Shown in pieces: positions 22,208 through 33,950 of a stretch of DNA of 64,000 nucleotides. Position numbers and translations under genes: made by a program. Below the pieces are notes generated by a model. The model was given only the letters and a program-made list of their open reading frames with translations. It ran no database searches and was not told the origin of the DNA. Every line of letters begins with the position of its first letter. The first letter of the stretch is position 1. The stretch is from Fagopyrum homotropicum (lineage: Eukaryota; Streptophyta; Magnoliopsida; Caryophyllales; Polygonaceae). The stretch is from the NCBI GenBank assembly GCA_033239125.1, contig BSWB01000005.1, positions 50,514,993 through 50,578,992 of the forward strand, read 5' to 3'.

Positions 22208-24227
22208 TTTTGGTGCATCTTCTCCTTCATGATTTGAATAAGCTCCGAGGATTTAGATGTCATCCTAACTTCACCAAAGTCTTCCAGTTTCCTCTTCCTT
22301 GATAGGATCTCCTTCAAGAACTTCCCATAGGCGGGCATCCCTAGAATAGCATCAAGGAAAGGAATGTTAATGTGCAGTTTATTCATCAAGTCAAGGAACT
22401 TACCAAAGTGCTTGTCTAGATGTGCTCTGGCCCTTGACTGGGGGAATGGAAGTGGTGGTTTGTATGCAGGAGGTGGAACATAAACTTCAGTTTTCCCCTC
22501 CGCTTTCTGTGGTTCCACCTCGGTTGGCATCTCGGTCGAAGTGTTCTTCGACTGCATCTGGACCGAGGTGGTCTTCGTCGGTACTGGCACCGACCGAGGT
22601 ACTGGATCTGCAGTTTTCAATCCACTCCTCGTAGTTATGGCCATGATCTGGCCCTTGGGGTTGCTTTCCGTCCTTGCTGGAAGCTTCCCTGGATCTCTTG
22701 GCGCTTCATTCGCCCTACTTGCAAGTTGTTGTTCAAAGGCTTTTTGGGCCTTCGAAAATGAAGTCATAGAAGTCTCCATAGCACTAAGCTTGATCAAGAT
22801 AGCCTCCAGAACTACGTCTTTCTTTTCCGGCTGAGACGAACTTGATCCTTGCCCCTGGCTCTTTAATGGAGTAGAAGAAGAGGAAGGGGAAGAGAGGAAA
22901 GGGTTAGAGGAATCATTAGAGTTGGAGTTTGAATGATTGTTACCAGAATTCTGGTTGTTCGCCCTCCAGTTGTTGCTATTGGATCCCCTATTGTTATTGT
23001 TGTAGTTGTTGTTCCGGGAACCGTTGTTGTTGTTACGGTATCCATTGTTGTTGTTCCTTTGTCCTTGCTCTTCCTTCTTGGTTTGAGCAACCAAGAGTTC
23101 CTTCAATTGCTTCACGTCGTTCTTTAAAGACGTGAGTTGATTGTTGTTGGGTTGAGTTTCTTGGAAGTTAACTCATTTAACTCCACCTTCAGCTCCATGA
23201 TGAGTGTACTTCTCCATGTGCAAAGCTTGCTTCTCGATGAAGTCCCAAGCTTCGTCAATCGCCATGTCCATAAAGGTACCGGCGGAGAGTAGTTGGAGGT
23301 TGAACTGGGTGCTTCCGTCCAGTCCCTTGAAGTATATCTCCAATAACTCTAACTTTGGAATCCCATGATGTGGGCAATCCAAAAGAATGTCCTTGAACCG
23401 CTCCATGACTTGGAAAAGCTCTCCTTGTCCTTCATAATGAAAGCGTTGATCTTCCCTCTCATTTCAGCTGTCTTTGAGGGGGGAAAGAATTTGGTCAAGA
23501 ATTCCGTCGTCATCTCCTCCCATGTGCTAATTTTTCCTAGAGGAAGAGATTGATACCAAGTAAGAGCTCTATCTTTTAAAGAAAAGTAAAAAGGTCTTAG
23601 CTTGTAGTTGTTATTTTCAATCCTTGAAGGTCTCAAGGTCTCCATCAAGATCTCATAGTTTTGAAGATGTTGATGTGGTGATTCCTTCTCTAGCCCTCCG
23701 AATTGGCATTTGCGAATCATAGATAGAACTTGCGGTCGAAGTTCATAGTCATGGTCCGCTGGATCTCCTAGGTTAACTCCTGGACGCCTCAGTTGTTGAT
23801 TACGGTCCATCCTTTGACCTAGGGTTTGTGGGATTCCTGCAAGAAGAGCGCCTCGGACTGGCATCCGAGGTGGAAGTATCTCGGTCGGGGCGTCAGGTAC
23901 TGGAACCTGCCTCGGTCGAGGGTCAGCGACTGGGACCTGCATCGGTCGAGGATCCGGAATTGGATCTTCCCTCGGTCGAGGCAGAAACTGGTCTCGTAAA
24001 GCTGCCATATCAGCTTTGATCGCTTCAGTCCTGGTGCGGGTTTCTTCTCTTTCCTGCCTTAGCTCTTCCCTGCTGAGGCGTAGTAGCTCTAGCGCCTCTT
24101 TCAACTCGGCCTCAAGATCGCGATTGTCTTGGTGGGCCATCTTTGCTTCTCTTAAGCGTCGTTTGTATGTCTTTTCTGGTTCGGGATCATAAGGAACGAT
24201 TTCCTTCCCAGTGCGGGTTCTTCGCAT
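22208..24227 (-). pseudogene. Gag of element A, with frameshifts and a nonsense codon
   Basis: The start is the ATG at 24227 (MRRTRTGKE), which aligns with the B and C starts. The Gag core motifs are SPHQHLQNYEILMETLRPSR, ALTWYQSLP, TEFLTKFFPPSKT and GKINAFIMKD, followed by a long Asn/Arg/Gly/Tyr-rich tract instead of a zinc knuckle. Three lesions stand out against the copy in C: a 1-base loss near 23400, a TGA replacing an Arg codon near 23173, and a 1-base loss near 22212 that puts protease in another frame. The leader between primer site and gag is about 100 bases. Confidence 0.87.
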
Positions 24228-24330
24228 AAACCTAAGAAAGAACCTGCAAAAGTCACTCAAGTAGAGTGGTTAGTAGACACGAGGGCAAGCGCCCCAAGAG
24301 CAAACCGTAACCGGCTCGGTCTAGACCAAG

Positions 24331-24348
24331 TCCCCGGCAACGGCGCCA
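24331..24348 (-). promoter_or_regulatory. Primer-binding site of A (tRNA-Asp)
   Basis: On the - strand TGGCGCCGTTGCCGGGGA is an exact complement of the tRNA-Asp 3' end, six bases inside the 5' LTR. Confidence 0.9.
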
Positions 24349-24354
24349 AAAACT

Positions 24355-26188
24355 TGTTCGCTCCAAACGGTGTGTGCAAGCTTTTAATTTATAACCCTAG
24401 ACGTAAGCTTAAAACAAGGATGCGAACCCGCAGTGTACGGGTCAATCGTAGTAAAAGCAAGGAATTCCAGGGGTGGATCACAGGGACTTAGTGAAACAAA
24501 GTCAAATTACGGTATGCTTTAGTAATTACTAACCACAAAAGGTGATCAAAACAGTCAAAGATAATATAGAAGTCAATAAAAGAAATATGCAATTCTAGGG
24601 ATTAAAGCATCTAGTTGTGGTTCCAACTCAAGATCTAAAGATAAGCGGACAAAGCTGAGATTTTTGCATGGGGAAGGTGTTACTAAAGTGGAATAGATCA
24701 CCGGGTAAGTCTCACTACTCACTAATCCTAAACCGTAACTCCTATTACCGGGTAAGTCTCAAGGAATTAAGATAAAGAACTATAACCTCTAACTAACACG
24801 CCATCTAAGGGAATAGAATTAACCTTTACCGGGTAAGTCTCAGGCTAACTCACAAAGATGGGATGAAAGCACACTCAAACCCCAATAAAGGATAAACCTT
24901 TATTACCTACACTTATGATCTTAGGTAAACAAACTAAGGAATTACCGGGTAAGTCTCATCCTAAGCTTGCATTGAACCAGGAAAGGTGTAATAAGAATAG
25001 GATTTGGCAAACTCTAACACTTAACTCTCAGTTTCGGATCAGATAAGTCACCTCGGTCAGAAGAATTCCACCCCGGCCGAGATGTTCATCGACTGAGCGA
25101 GATGCTTAGGGTTAAGGTAAAGACTCGAACTTTCAGGGTCCTACTGGAATCTAAGATTATTCTACCATTGTTTTTCCCACAACCTTCAACCAATCACCCT
25201 AGAATCACACAAGGAAATTAGCCACTCATCATCATGAAAGCAATGATCAAATATATGGGAAGAATGTGAATATTTGAACAAGAAGAATTTAATGAAAAGA
25301 CTTCAATAACTGAATCAAATATCACAACAAAGTGTTCCTTGGATAGAAATCCAACAAGGCAAGACAACAAGGAAGGGAATCTAAGATAATCTTACAAAAA
25401 CCCTTCAAAAGCTATAAAAGCTATAATCTTCCTTCTTCAACCTTCAAAAAGGTTCTTCAAATCTCCCAACTGTATGCGGATGTATGCAGCATGATAGCGG
25501 ATCTCCAACTGTATGCAGGATGTATGCAGCGTCAGCGGGGGTGATAGCGGATCTCCAACTGTATGCAGGATGTATGCAGCGTCAGCGGGGGTGATAGCGG
25601 ATGCCGGATTTGTGGGAAATCCGACCCTTTTTATAGGAACATTACTCTCCAAAGATAAGATATCTTAGAAAGATCTTTTCCCATAAAAATAGGTAAAATA
25701 TATGATCTAGCATATCTTCTTCCTCCAGGAGCCAAGCCCAAAAAATATAAGATCTCTTTCCAAAGATAAAAGATCTCAGCCAAGAATAAAATATTCTCGC
25801 CGCGTCCCAGGTGTTCGCCTCGGTCGAGTCGACTTCTCTGGATCACCTCGGTCGAGGTGAATTTGTGGTCAACCGAGGTGAGTCACAACTGAAAGTGAAA
25901 TCTCTCAAATCTGGTCCAAAGTGAATCTCTAATCCATGGCTATGCTTCCTGGATGGTTCCTTATGTTCCTGAATGTAGCTCCAATGACTCCATAGCTCCT
26001 TTTGCTCCTTTTTGATGCAAAACGTGCCATTTTACCTACGATTACAACGAAACTAGGTGTAGACCTCAATTCCCGCAAAGGTAGATGAAATGGTAATATA
26101 ATCACATATTATACATACAAACATGCAGATTATTGAAGATAAAACGTCTAAACAAACCCCAAAATATAGACTATAATTCATGCTATCA
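24355..26188 (-). repeat. 5' LTR of element A
   Basis: It pairs with 3202-5037. It contains the conserved GCGAACCCGCAGTGTACGGG block near 24422-24441, four accgggtaagtctca motifs, the 50-bp tandem repeat (25463-25602) and the palindrome at 25844-25859. It ends CATGCTATCA at 26188. Confidence 0.92.
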
Positions 26189-26193
26189 GTTCA

Positions 26194-26943
26194 CCTAAGA
26201 TCATTGTGAGGTTTTGTGTTATATTCTGAATCCATTGAGTATTCCATTTGGTGTTTTGGATTTGAGATTGATTTTGAGTTATATTCGAGTTTTCGAGGGT
26301 TTTCATCTTTTATTCTTCTTAAATTGATTTTTGATATCATGACAATGGTTATTGGCTAAAACCCTTTAGCAATTCTAAGGTGAAGGGTTAATAGTTGTGG
26401 CTTAGATGATGATAGATCGATCGTAAATTGATTGCACCCTGAGAGTTAGAGAGATCTCGTTGACGAACCCTAATCACGGTCTGTTCTTGAAGTTCCACGG
26501 CCGTGGTTCTCAAGATCTGACCGTGATTTACCCTAGTTTACGAACCTTGCTTTTACTTGATCCAAGGTTAAAGATTAACTTTAATCTAGTCTTGGCTGTC
26601 CTTAGATAAGTCATATAGGGTTTTGGAACTTCATCGTACATTACCTTATATTAGTATACCTTTGCAATTCTTAACTCTGTCCTTATATGAATAGTATATC
26701 TTGAATCGATTGCCACAATTAGATACCTGGATCTTTAGGGTTGCTGTTTTCCCAATATTTGCAAAGCTTATAACATTTACTTGCTTGACTAATTACGAAC
26801 TGAATTTGTTCCCCCCAAATCCATGAGTTCGATACTCTGGAATTCTTGCTTTACTACGCCGATCCGTACACAGCGGGTTTGCTTGCTTTGATTCTAGTTT
26901 TATAAATTTAAAGCTTATTTGCACGCACGCTTAGTGGCGAACA
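26194..26943 (+). repeat. 3' LTR of P, second part
   Basis: This continues the LTR that begins at 2468. It holds a perfect CCACGGCCGTGG at 26495-26506 and the diverged conserved block GATCCGTACACAGCGGGTTTGC near 26862-26884, followed by TATAAATTTAAAG. The end at GGCGAACA (26943) parallels GGAGCGAACA in the A and C LTRs. The bases that follow (gaaag) should be the P target duplication, whose partner lies outside the window. Confidence 0.8.
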
Positions 26944-27125
26944 GAAAGCCGGCCCATAAGATAGAAGAACGGATCTTCTATCTATGGAAGGAATATAAAA
27001 CGAATGAAAAAAGATCGGGCGTGATCTGTAGGGAATCCGCAGGGGCGGCTCCCTACCGACCAAGGCTTGCCGCTGGGGCGGCCTTCTTCACCACAGGGGC
27101 GGTGAAGGAAAAATTGGGGTCTTAC
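26944..27125 (-). repeat. LTR fragment with CCGCCCC(N)GCGG palindromes
   Basis: Read on the - strand it starts TGTAAGACCCC at 27125, a common start for chromovirus (Tekay-type) LTRs, and is cut by P at 26944. Palindromic units include CACCACAGGGGCGGTG (27090-27105), ccgcaggggcgg and gccgctggggcggcc. The first is the exact reverse complement of a 16-mer in the D LTR (60452-60467). Confidence 0.5.
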
Positions 27126-30100
27126 ACATCATATCCGTTTATTATCTTCATTAAGTTATACCATTACTAATTCATTCGGTATGATACGAGGAGTAAAACA
27201 ACCTCGCCTTTGTCCCTTTTAACAACACAGGTTTGGAATCGGTGCCAATCATCACCACCTTGTGGTATGGCCGTAGAGAACCCCCTAGTTGCCCCATTTT
27301 GAGCTAGACAAGTTATCATCGCCCTTTATAATACACTTGGATCAATTAATATACATATGTGGTCGTCCTAGTCCGGTTAGGTTATCAATGCAAAATTTGT
27401 ATGCACATACACCACTATCACGCACTCAAACAAATAAATGCTAGCTAAGTAAGTCCAAATGACTTACCTGTCACAAGGTACTCCTATATAACCGTGGTCA
27501 GAGTTTTCCTTTGATGAAACGATTGGTGTCCTCATAAGCAAGGCACACAACATCAAATGCTATCAAGGCTAGGAGATTCCACCTCCTAGACCCCAAGATC
27601 ATACCAGATCACAAACCATAAACTAAACCTCGATATCACATCACAACTCACAAATGCCTAAGGAATTTGTTCGCTCGAAAGTGTTTGCGTCAAAGTCTTA
27701 AATTTATATCTAGAACTCAAAGCAAAGCGAACCCGCAGTGTACGGATCAGCTGTAGTAAAGGAAGAATTCCAGAGTCGAACTCCGGGATTTGGTGAGAAT
27801 AAAATCAAATTCAACTATCTAGCAAAAATGCAAAAGCTTTTGTGATTAATAAAGGGGGAAATGATTCCAAGGATTCAAGTATCCGACTGCGGCTTTCGAT
27901 TCAAGACACTTCTAATGGATATAAGGACAGAGTTTATATTGCCAAGATTTTGTGTTCAAAGGTAGGTATCGTACGATGAAGTTCCGAAACCTATTTGTCT
28001 AGTCCAAAGGTTCTCTTTATAAGGGTTGTTGAGGCTGCAATATAGAAAGATCTAAAGACAAGAATTATGTTCAAACTAACTATCTAAAACCCCAGGATAT
28101 GACTCTCCAAGGTAAAGAAAAGAAAGCACACTTAGAATCTTAATAAAGGATGTTGAGTCTCTCTATTACCCAAATCTTGTAATCTTAATCTATTAAATGT
28201 AGAATCAAGGTTGAAGTCTCTTCATACACTTAATTAGAGGTTAAAAAGGTTAAGCAAGGTTGGGATTTAGGCAAGGATTAACTTTGGTTAAAGATTAATT
28301 CAATTAAAGTTCGTCAGGGGAATAAATCGTGCTGTTCATAGATAAATCGGACGATTTATGCAAGAACAAGTCGATTTTCCTGTTATCGCAAAGCTAAAAT
28401 CTAAACTCTCAGGGTCCAAATGTTTGAATGAGTTCAGTCTATCATCATCTAAGCCTCAATATTCAGCTATTCTCCCCAGAATCACAATGGTTTTAGCCTA
28501 CCATTTTCAAAATTAAATCAAAATAAAGATTGAGTGAAATAATTCAAATAAACCCGAATCTTGAATAAAAACTCAATAACCTTCAAATCTATAAACCAAT
28601 CTCAAAACTGATCAATGTATCTCTCAATTAACTCAATGTCGTGTTCAAAAACCACAAAGATTTCAATGGAACAAAGAAATCTCACAAATATGATCAAGAT
28701 TGACTTCCCGGCAAAATTGCTTCAATCCTTCTCCAAGAATCCTCAATCTCTCACTAACGTGTAAAGATTTCCCGCTGCGGCCTCCTCGTTTTCGTTCCTA
28801 GGGTTCCAACCTATAGTTTCTTGCTAATGGGCCGTTTGGCAAAAACATTTCTCTAGCCTAAAAGTGATGGGCTTTGTGTCGTCTTTACCATTGGGCCGAA
28901 AAGCAAAGAAAATCGTGCTAGCCGATTTACCCACAAAACTGTTCGATTTTTAATGATAAAAATCGTCCGATTTATATAGTAAATGGCACGATTTTCTTCA
29001 ATAGAGAGTGCTCGTCTTTTGGCTTGTTTTCTTCCTCTCCTTTATGCTTCTTTTATGCAACTCCTTTGCTCTTTGTGATTCCTCTAAGGCTCCTTTAGCT
29101 TCCTTAATGACCTTAGATGCTCCTTACTCTACTTTTGCTTCCGAATCCATTGAATTTACCTATACATCAACCAAAACTCGTGTAGACCTCTATTTCCGAA
29201 ATATAATTGAATAAAACATAAAAGGTACACAAGTTCTTTCTAAATGCAAGGTAAATCGAGGTAAACCTCTACAATATACATGATTATAATGGTATATAAT
29301 TCATGTCATCAGAATTACTCAACATGCAACATCATCAAGCTAAACATATACAACACTAACATGCTCTCACAACTAACTACACCCATAAGGGAAAAGAAGG
29401 ACACATACCACACTTGGTATGTCCTGGACAAAGACGCACCTGTGGAAATGGAAAGGCGCAGGAGCGGTGACAAGCCGCGACCGCGGTGGCTCACAACCGT
29501 AGGGGCGGTGACACTCTTCAGCCGCAAGGGTGGCGTTGACAGGGCGTGGGAGCTACTACACGACAGAGGGCGATCTGTTTACTCCTTCTTTGATCTCTTG
29601 CTCGATCTACATTCTTCTTCTGGTGCCAAAGACAACCAGCATCATTTACATACATATATACATATCAATGTCAAAGAAGACGTGCACAAGATCAACCTTA
29701 TGGAACTCAAAGCCAAAGAAGAAGAAGAGGAAATAAGGAAGGAAGAAAGAAGAGGAGGAGGAAGAACTCACCACTGTTGACTCAGGAATAAACGAGCACA
29801 CACACAACTAGATTACCCAGTACCACATCACAACAACATCAACAACCTCAACACCATCACCACAACTATCAACACACTCCCAAAGACTTACACTTGCAAA
29901 GATCCAAGAAAACTCAAGATGAAACCAAAAGAAGAAGAGAAAGAAAGGAAGAGTATGGAGGAGGAGAAGATGAACTCTGGAAGAGCAAAAGGGAACCCTC
30001 ATCAGAAGGAGGAAAGACGAAACTTATAGAGGAAGAAATAGAAAAGCATGATGGTCAAAGAAGGTGGCGCCCAACATGGAAACCGCGAGAGCGGGTCATT

Positions 30101-30178
30101 CTAGCCGCGGGGGTGGTGTCGCACCAGTGGCCAAGCCATGGTGTAGGGGCGGAATCCCTAAAAGACTAAGGCTCTTAC
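27126..30178 (-). repeat. Decayed chromovirus-type LTR, interrupted by a solo LTR
   Basis: On the - strand it starts TGTAAGAGCC at 30178. Near 27440-27475 it has a stretch matching the Tekay-type LTR at about 38736-38762 (gctagctaagtaag, cca.a.gacttacctg). GC-rich palindromic motifs recur near 29455-29545 and 30070-30150 (gccgcgaccgcggtggc, accgtaggggcggtgac). Open frames inside, such as the charged ones at 29280-29780 and 29894-30169, have no recognised domain. I regard them as chance frames. The left boundary is uncertain. Confidence 0.45.
27668..29311 (-). repeat. Solo Athila-type LTR with GAATT duplication
   Basis: Ends TGTTCGCTCG and TCATGTCATCA are flanked by perfect GAATT repeats (27663-27667 and 29312-29316). 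No internal region is present, so it is a solo LTR left by LTR-LTR recombination. It has the conserved GCGAACCCGCAGTGTACGG block near 27728-27746. Its palindrome variants are aaatcggacgattt (about 28341-28358) and aaaatcgtccgattt (about 28957-28975), with degenerate half-sites. Confidence 0.88.
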
Positions 30179-30600
30179 AAATTATGGATCATTTTTTAAG
30201 AATTTTGCATCCTTCATTAGCTTATGAAATTGATTTATATCCATATGCTACAATGACTAACGTACTGCATTCGGCTCTAAAGGTAGAGAAGAAAATCAAA
30301 GGACGAAACCAAGGATCGAGTTAGTGAAAGCCAAAGAGGAAATCTCGGCCAAATCAACCTAATCTCGGCCGAGATTATGCTCAAGATTCCCAGAAAGACG
30401 AAAGAAAATGTCCAACTCCCTATCCAACAACCCAAAAATCTTCTACACAGTTTCGTCCTTTAAATGAACCATCAAAGGATAATAAAGGGAGCACTTCTAA
30501 CTCTACTTTACGTTGTAGAGATGTTGTATGATTTAAATGTCATGGTAGAGGTCACTATATGAAAGATTGTCCTAATAAAAGTGTGTTATTTTTCATCCAA
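30179..30600 (+). pseudogene. CRM-like gag remnant with damaged zinc knuckle
   Basis: A short gag piece (HPSLAYEIDLYPYATM, ALKVEKKIKGR) is followed by a linker containing the perfect palindrome AATCTCGGCCGAGATT (30361-30376). A CCHC box follows, read as FKCHGRGHYMKDC. The first cysteine codon is replaced by TGA at 30529-30531, so the knuckle cannot be made intact. Confidence 0.7.
30361..30376. repeat. AATCTCGGCCGAGATT palindrome in CRM-like gag
   Basis: A perfect 16-base palindrome, with the half-site aatctcggcc just upstream (about 30341-30351). Related motifs tctcgcctgagatt and tctcgcccgagatt occur near 33020-33040 and 33098-33115, in the linker between protease and RT. Confidence 0.85.
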
Positions 30601-30630
30601 TAAGGACAATATGAAAGTGAGGAAGAGCAT

Positions 30631-32393
30631 TGTTCGCTCCAAATGGTGTGTGCAAGCATTAAATTCATAACCCAAGATGTATGCTTAAAACAAGGATGCG
30701 AACCCGCAGTGTACGGGTCAATCGTAGTAAAGACAAGAATTCTGGGGTGTCGATCTCAAGGACTTAGGTGAAACAGAAACAATATAGGTTGTCAATATTA
30801 TAACTAACCACAAAAGCAATTAAAGCAATCAAAGATGATAATATAGTCAATTTATGGGAATATGAAAATTCTAGGGATTAAAGCATCTAGTTGTGGTTCC
30901 AACTCAAGATCTCAAGATAAGCGGACAAAGTTGAGGTTTTTGCAAAGGGAAGGTGTTACTAAAGTGGAATAGATTACCGGGTAAGTCTCACTACTCACAA
31001 TCCCAAACCAAAGAACCTATCACCGGGTAAGTCTCAAGGTACTAAGGAAATGAACTATAATCTCAAACCAACACTCCAACTAAGGGAATAGAATCAACCT
31101 TTACCGGGTAAGTCTCAAGCTAACTCACAAAGATGGAATGAAGGCACACTCAAACCCTAATAAAGGATAAACCTTTATTACCTACACTTATGATCATGAG
31201 TAAACAAACAAAGGAATTACCGGGTAAGTCTCATCCTAGGCTTGTATTGAACCAGGGAAGGTGTAATAAGAATAGGATTTGGCAAACTCTAACACTTAAA
31301 TCTTAGTTTCGGATCAGATAGGTCACCTCGGTCAGCCAAATTCCACCCCGGCCGAGATGTTCATCGACTGAACGAGATACTCTAGGGTTAAGGATAAAGA
31401 CTCGAGCTTTCAAGGTCCTACTGGAATTTAAGATTATTCTATCATCGTTTTTCCAACAACCTTCAGCCAATCACCCTAGAATCGCATAAGGAAATTAGCC
31501 ACTAATCATCATGAAAGCAATAATCAAATATATGGGAAGAGAATGAATATTTGAACACAAAAACCTTAAAAACAAGGTTTCAATAACTGAATCAAATATC
31601 AAACAAATAAGCGTTCCATGGATCACAATCCAACAAGACAAATCAACAAGAAGGGAATCTAAGGAAGTCTTACAAAACCCTTCACAAAAGCTATAAAAGC
31701 TATGAACTTCCTTCCTTCAATCTTCCTTCAACCTTCAAAAAATCCTTCCTAACTGCAGCTTCTTCAATCCCCAGCTGTTGTGATGGTAGCGGGGTCTTTT
31801 AATTTGTGGAAAATCCAGCTCTTTATATAGGAGAATTACCCTCCAAAGATAAAATATCTTAAAAAGATAATTTTCTAATAAATTATATCTCTATCTATAA
31901 AATAGATCTCCAAAATATATGATCTTCCTTCCAGAAATCCAGCCCAAAAATATAAGATCTCTCTTTCCAAAAATAAAAGATCTCAGCCAAATAAAATATA
32001 TCTCGCCGCGTCCAGGGTGTTCGCCTCGGTCGGGGTACTCCTCTAGATCACCTCGGTCGAGGTGACTCTGTGGTCAACCGAGGTGACTCTCAGCTGAAGG
32101 TGAAATCTCTCAAATCTGGTACAAAGTAAATCTTTAACCCATTTCCATGCTTTCTGGGTTCTTCCTTAAGTTCCTGAATGTAGCTCCAATGACTCCTTAG
32201 TTCCTTTAGCTCCATTTTAGTCCAAAACGTGCCATTTTACCTACATTTACAACGAAACTTGGTGTAGACCTCGATTCCCGCAAAGGTAGATGAAACGACA
32301 ATATAATCACATAATATACATCCAAACATGCAGATTATTGAAGATAAAACGTCTAAACAGGTCCCAAAATATAGACTATAATTCATGCTATCA
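30631..32393 (-). repeat. Solo A/C-family Athila LTR with AGCAT duplication
   Basis: Ends TGTTCGCTCC and CATGCTATCA are flanked by AGCAT at 30626-30630 and 32394-32398. It has the conserved block, four accgggtaagtctca motifs and the CACCTCGGTCGAGGTG palindrome at 32049-32064. It lacks the 50-bp array found in the A LTRs. It lies between the zinc knuckle and the protease of the CRM-like remnant. Confidence 0.92.
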
Positions 32394-32930
32394 AGCATGA
32401 AAATGATCATACACACCTTAATGCATTGCATGAACATGATAACGCTAGTGAAAGTGATGAAGGTTGTGATTATGAGCGTGGAGTTTCTTTAATTGCTAGG
32501 AGAACTTTGCATGCTAAGATAGCCCCATGTGAGGATAATCAAAGGTAAAACCTTTTTCATACTAGTTGTCTTGTTCAAGGAAAGGTGTGCAATATGATCA
32601 TTGATGGTGGTAGTTGTTACAACATTGCTAGTGACGAATTGATCACTAAGTTGCAAATCACTACTTTCTATCATCCTCGACCTTATAAGTTGCATTAGAT
32701 GAATGAATGTCGTGAAATGAAAGTTAATAGACAAGATAAAATTGCTTTCACCTTAGGAAAGTACGAGGATATCATTGTTTGTAATGTTGTTCCTATGCAA
32801 GCGTGTCGTATCTTATTAGGGCGTCCATGGCAAATCGATACAAGAGTCAAATATGATGGTTTTACTAACAAGCATTCATTTGAGTTCAATGGACAAACAA
32901 TTACTCTTAAAACTATGACGCCTTTGTAGA
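32394..32930 (+). pseudogene. CRM-like protease remnant
   Basis: After the solo LTR the frame resumes with ARRTLHAKIAP. It continues through an aspartic protease active-site region reading MIIDGGSCYN (about 32593-32622) and ends with RILLGRPWQID (about 32808-32840). Stops occur near 32547 and 32696. This is the usual retropepsin order between gag and RT. Confidence 0.72.
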
Positions 32931-33279
32931 TTGTAGAACATTTTGACAAGAAGAAGGAGAAACGCAAGAAAAAAGAGCGAGCAACGCAATCTAGAGAAGA
33001 AATCACGAGCAAAACCACAAAATCTCGCCTGAGATTGGAAGGATTACGCCCCAGTTCAGAGAATTCTCAGTCTAGTCCAGAATCTAGGCCCCAAGCAAAA
33101 CTCTCGCCCGAGATTTGGTATTTCTTCTACTAAGACTAATCGAGTCCTTTTAGCATCGAAATGGAAGTTTCTTGATGATTTTGTTCTTTTGGATAGATTT
33201 CTGTTGAGCCTATGTAAAATTCTTATGACTTTGAGTTATGAAGTTAAGACTACCATACCTTAAAAGATTTTATGTACTT

Positions 33280-33950
33280 TGGATGAGTTTCGTGATATAT
33301 TTCCGGATGAGATTCATGTAGGTCTTCCACCTTTTTGAGGCATTGAGCATCAAGTTGATTTCATTCCAGGTTCTACACTTCCTAATCGTCCAACATATAT
33401 GATGAGTCCTCAATAAATTCAAGATCAAGAGCTTTTCAATAAAGGCTATGCTCGAGAAAGCTTGAGTTCATGTGCGGTTCCGGTTCTATTGGTACGTAAG
33501 AAGGATAATACTTGGAGGATGTGTGTTGATTGTAGAGCAATCAATAATATTACTATAAACTATCGTCACCCTATTCTCAAATTAGATGACATGCTATATG
33601 AGAATAGTGGAGCTACCTTTTTCTATAAAATTGATATTAAGAGTAGTTATCATCAAATCCGGATGCAGGAAGGAGGGGAATGGAAGGCGACGTTTAAGAC
33701 TAAGTTTGGTCTTTATAAGTGGTTGGTTATGCCTTTTGGTTTGACTAACACTTTTAGTACTTTTATGAGGTTAATGAATCATGTCTTACGCCATTTCATT
33801 AGAAAGTTTATGGTTGTCTACTTCGATGACATTCTCATCTACAACAAATCACTTGAGGAGCATGAAGAACATTTGAGGGAAGTACTAGGAACTTTTAGAA
33901 CTGAATCTTTATATGTTAATATTAACCAATGTGAGTTTAGTACTAATTAG
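33280..33950 (+). pseudogene. CRM-like reverse transcriptase remnant
   Basis: RT blocks are visible in order: a degraded leader (GLPPF, HQVDFIPG), VPVLLVRKKDNTWRMCVDC, YRHPILKLDDML, FYKIDIKSSYHQIRM, WLVMPFGLTN, and the catalytic YFDD at about 33819-33830. The longest uninterrupted part is 33462-33950; stops near 33340 and 33415 break the leader. Confidence 0.8.

Larger units (their letters stand above)
3202..26188 (-). mobile_element. Athila-type LTR retrotransposon A, RT/RNase H-deleted, split by element B
   Basis: Two same-orientation LTRs (3202-5037 and 24355-26188) bound an internal region read leftwards. In element order it holds the tRNA-Asp primer site, broken gag, protease fused to integrase, the post-pol ORF, and the hairpin with polypurine tract. 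Without B the element is about 11.6 kb. RT and RNase H are absent: the protease linker runs directly into the integrase zinc-binding region. My count by eye finds about 25 differences between the LTRs (roughly 98.6% identity). The flanking pentamers GTTTA and GTTCA differ at one base. Confidence 0.9.
1..26943 (+). mobile_element. Athila-type LTR retrotransposon P, 3' end only, split by nested element A
   Basis: The left edge carries the 3' end of a + strand Athila-lineage Ty3/gypsy element: the end of the post-pol ORF, a 1.4 kb noncoding stretch, a polypurine-like tract, and a 3' LTR beginning TGTTAGCATG at 2468. The LTR stops at 3201, where element A begins, and resumes at 26194, ending GGCGAACA at 26943. 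The 5' half lies outside the window. The pentamers beside A are GTTTA (3197-3201) and GTTCA (26189-26193), a target duplication with one mismatch. P is therefore older than A. Direct reading; family assignment from the ORF and LTR-end motifs. Confidence 0.85.

Noticed and set aside
29280..30169. Charged open frames (166 and 91 residues) as host genes.
   Set aside because: They lie in decayed LTR-like DNA with palindromic repeats, have simple Glu/Lys/Arg composition, and show no domain or gene structure.
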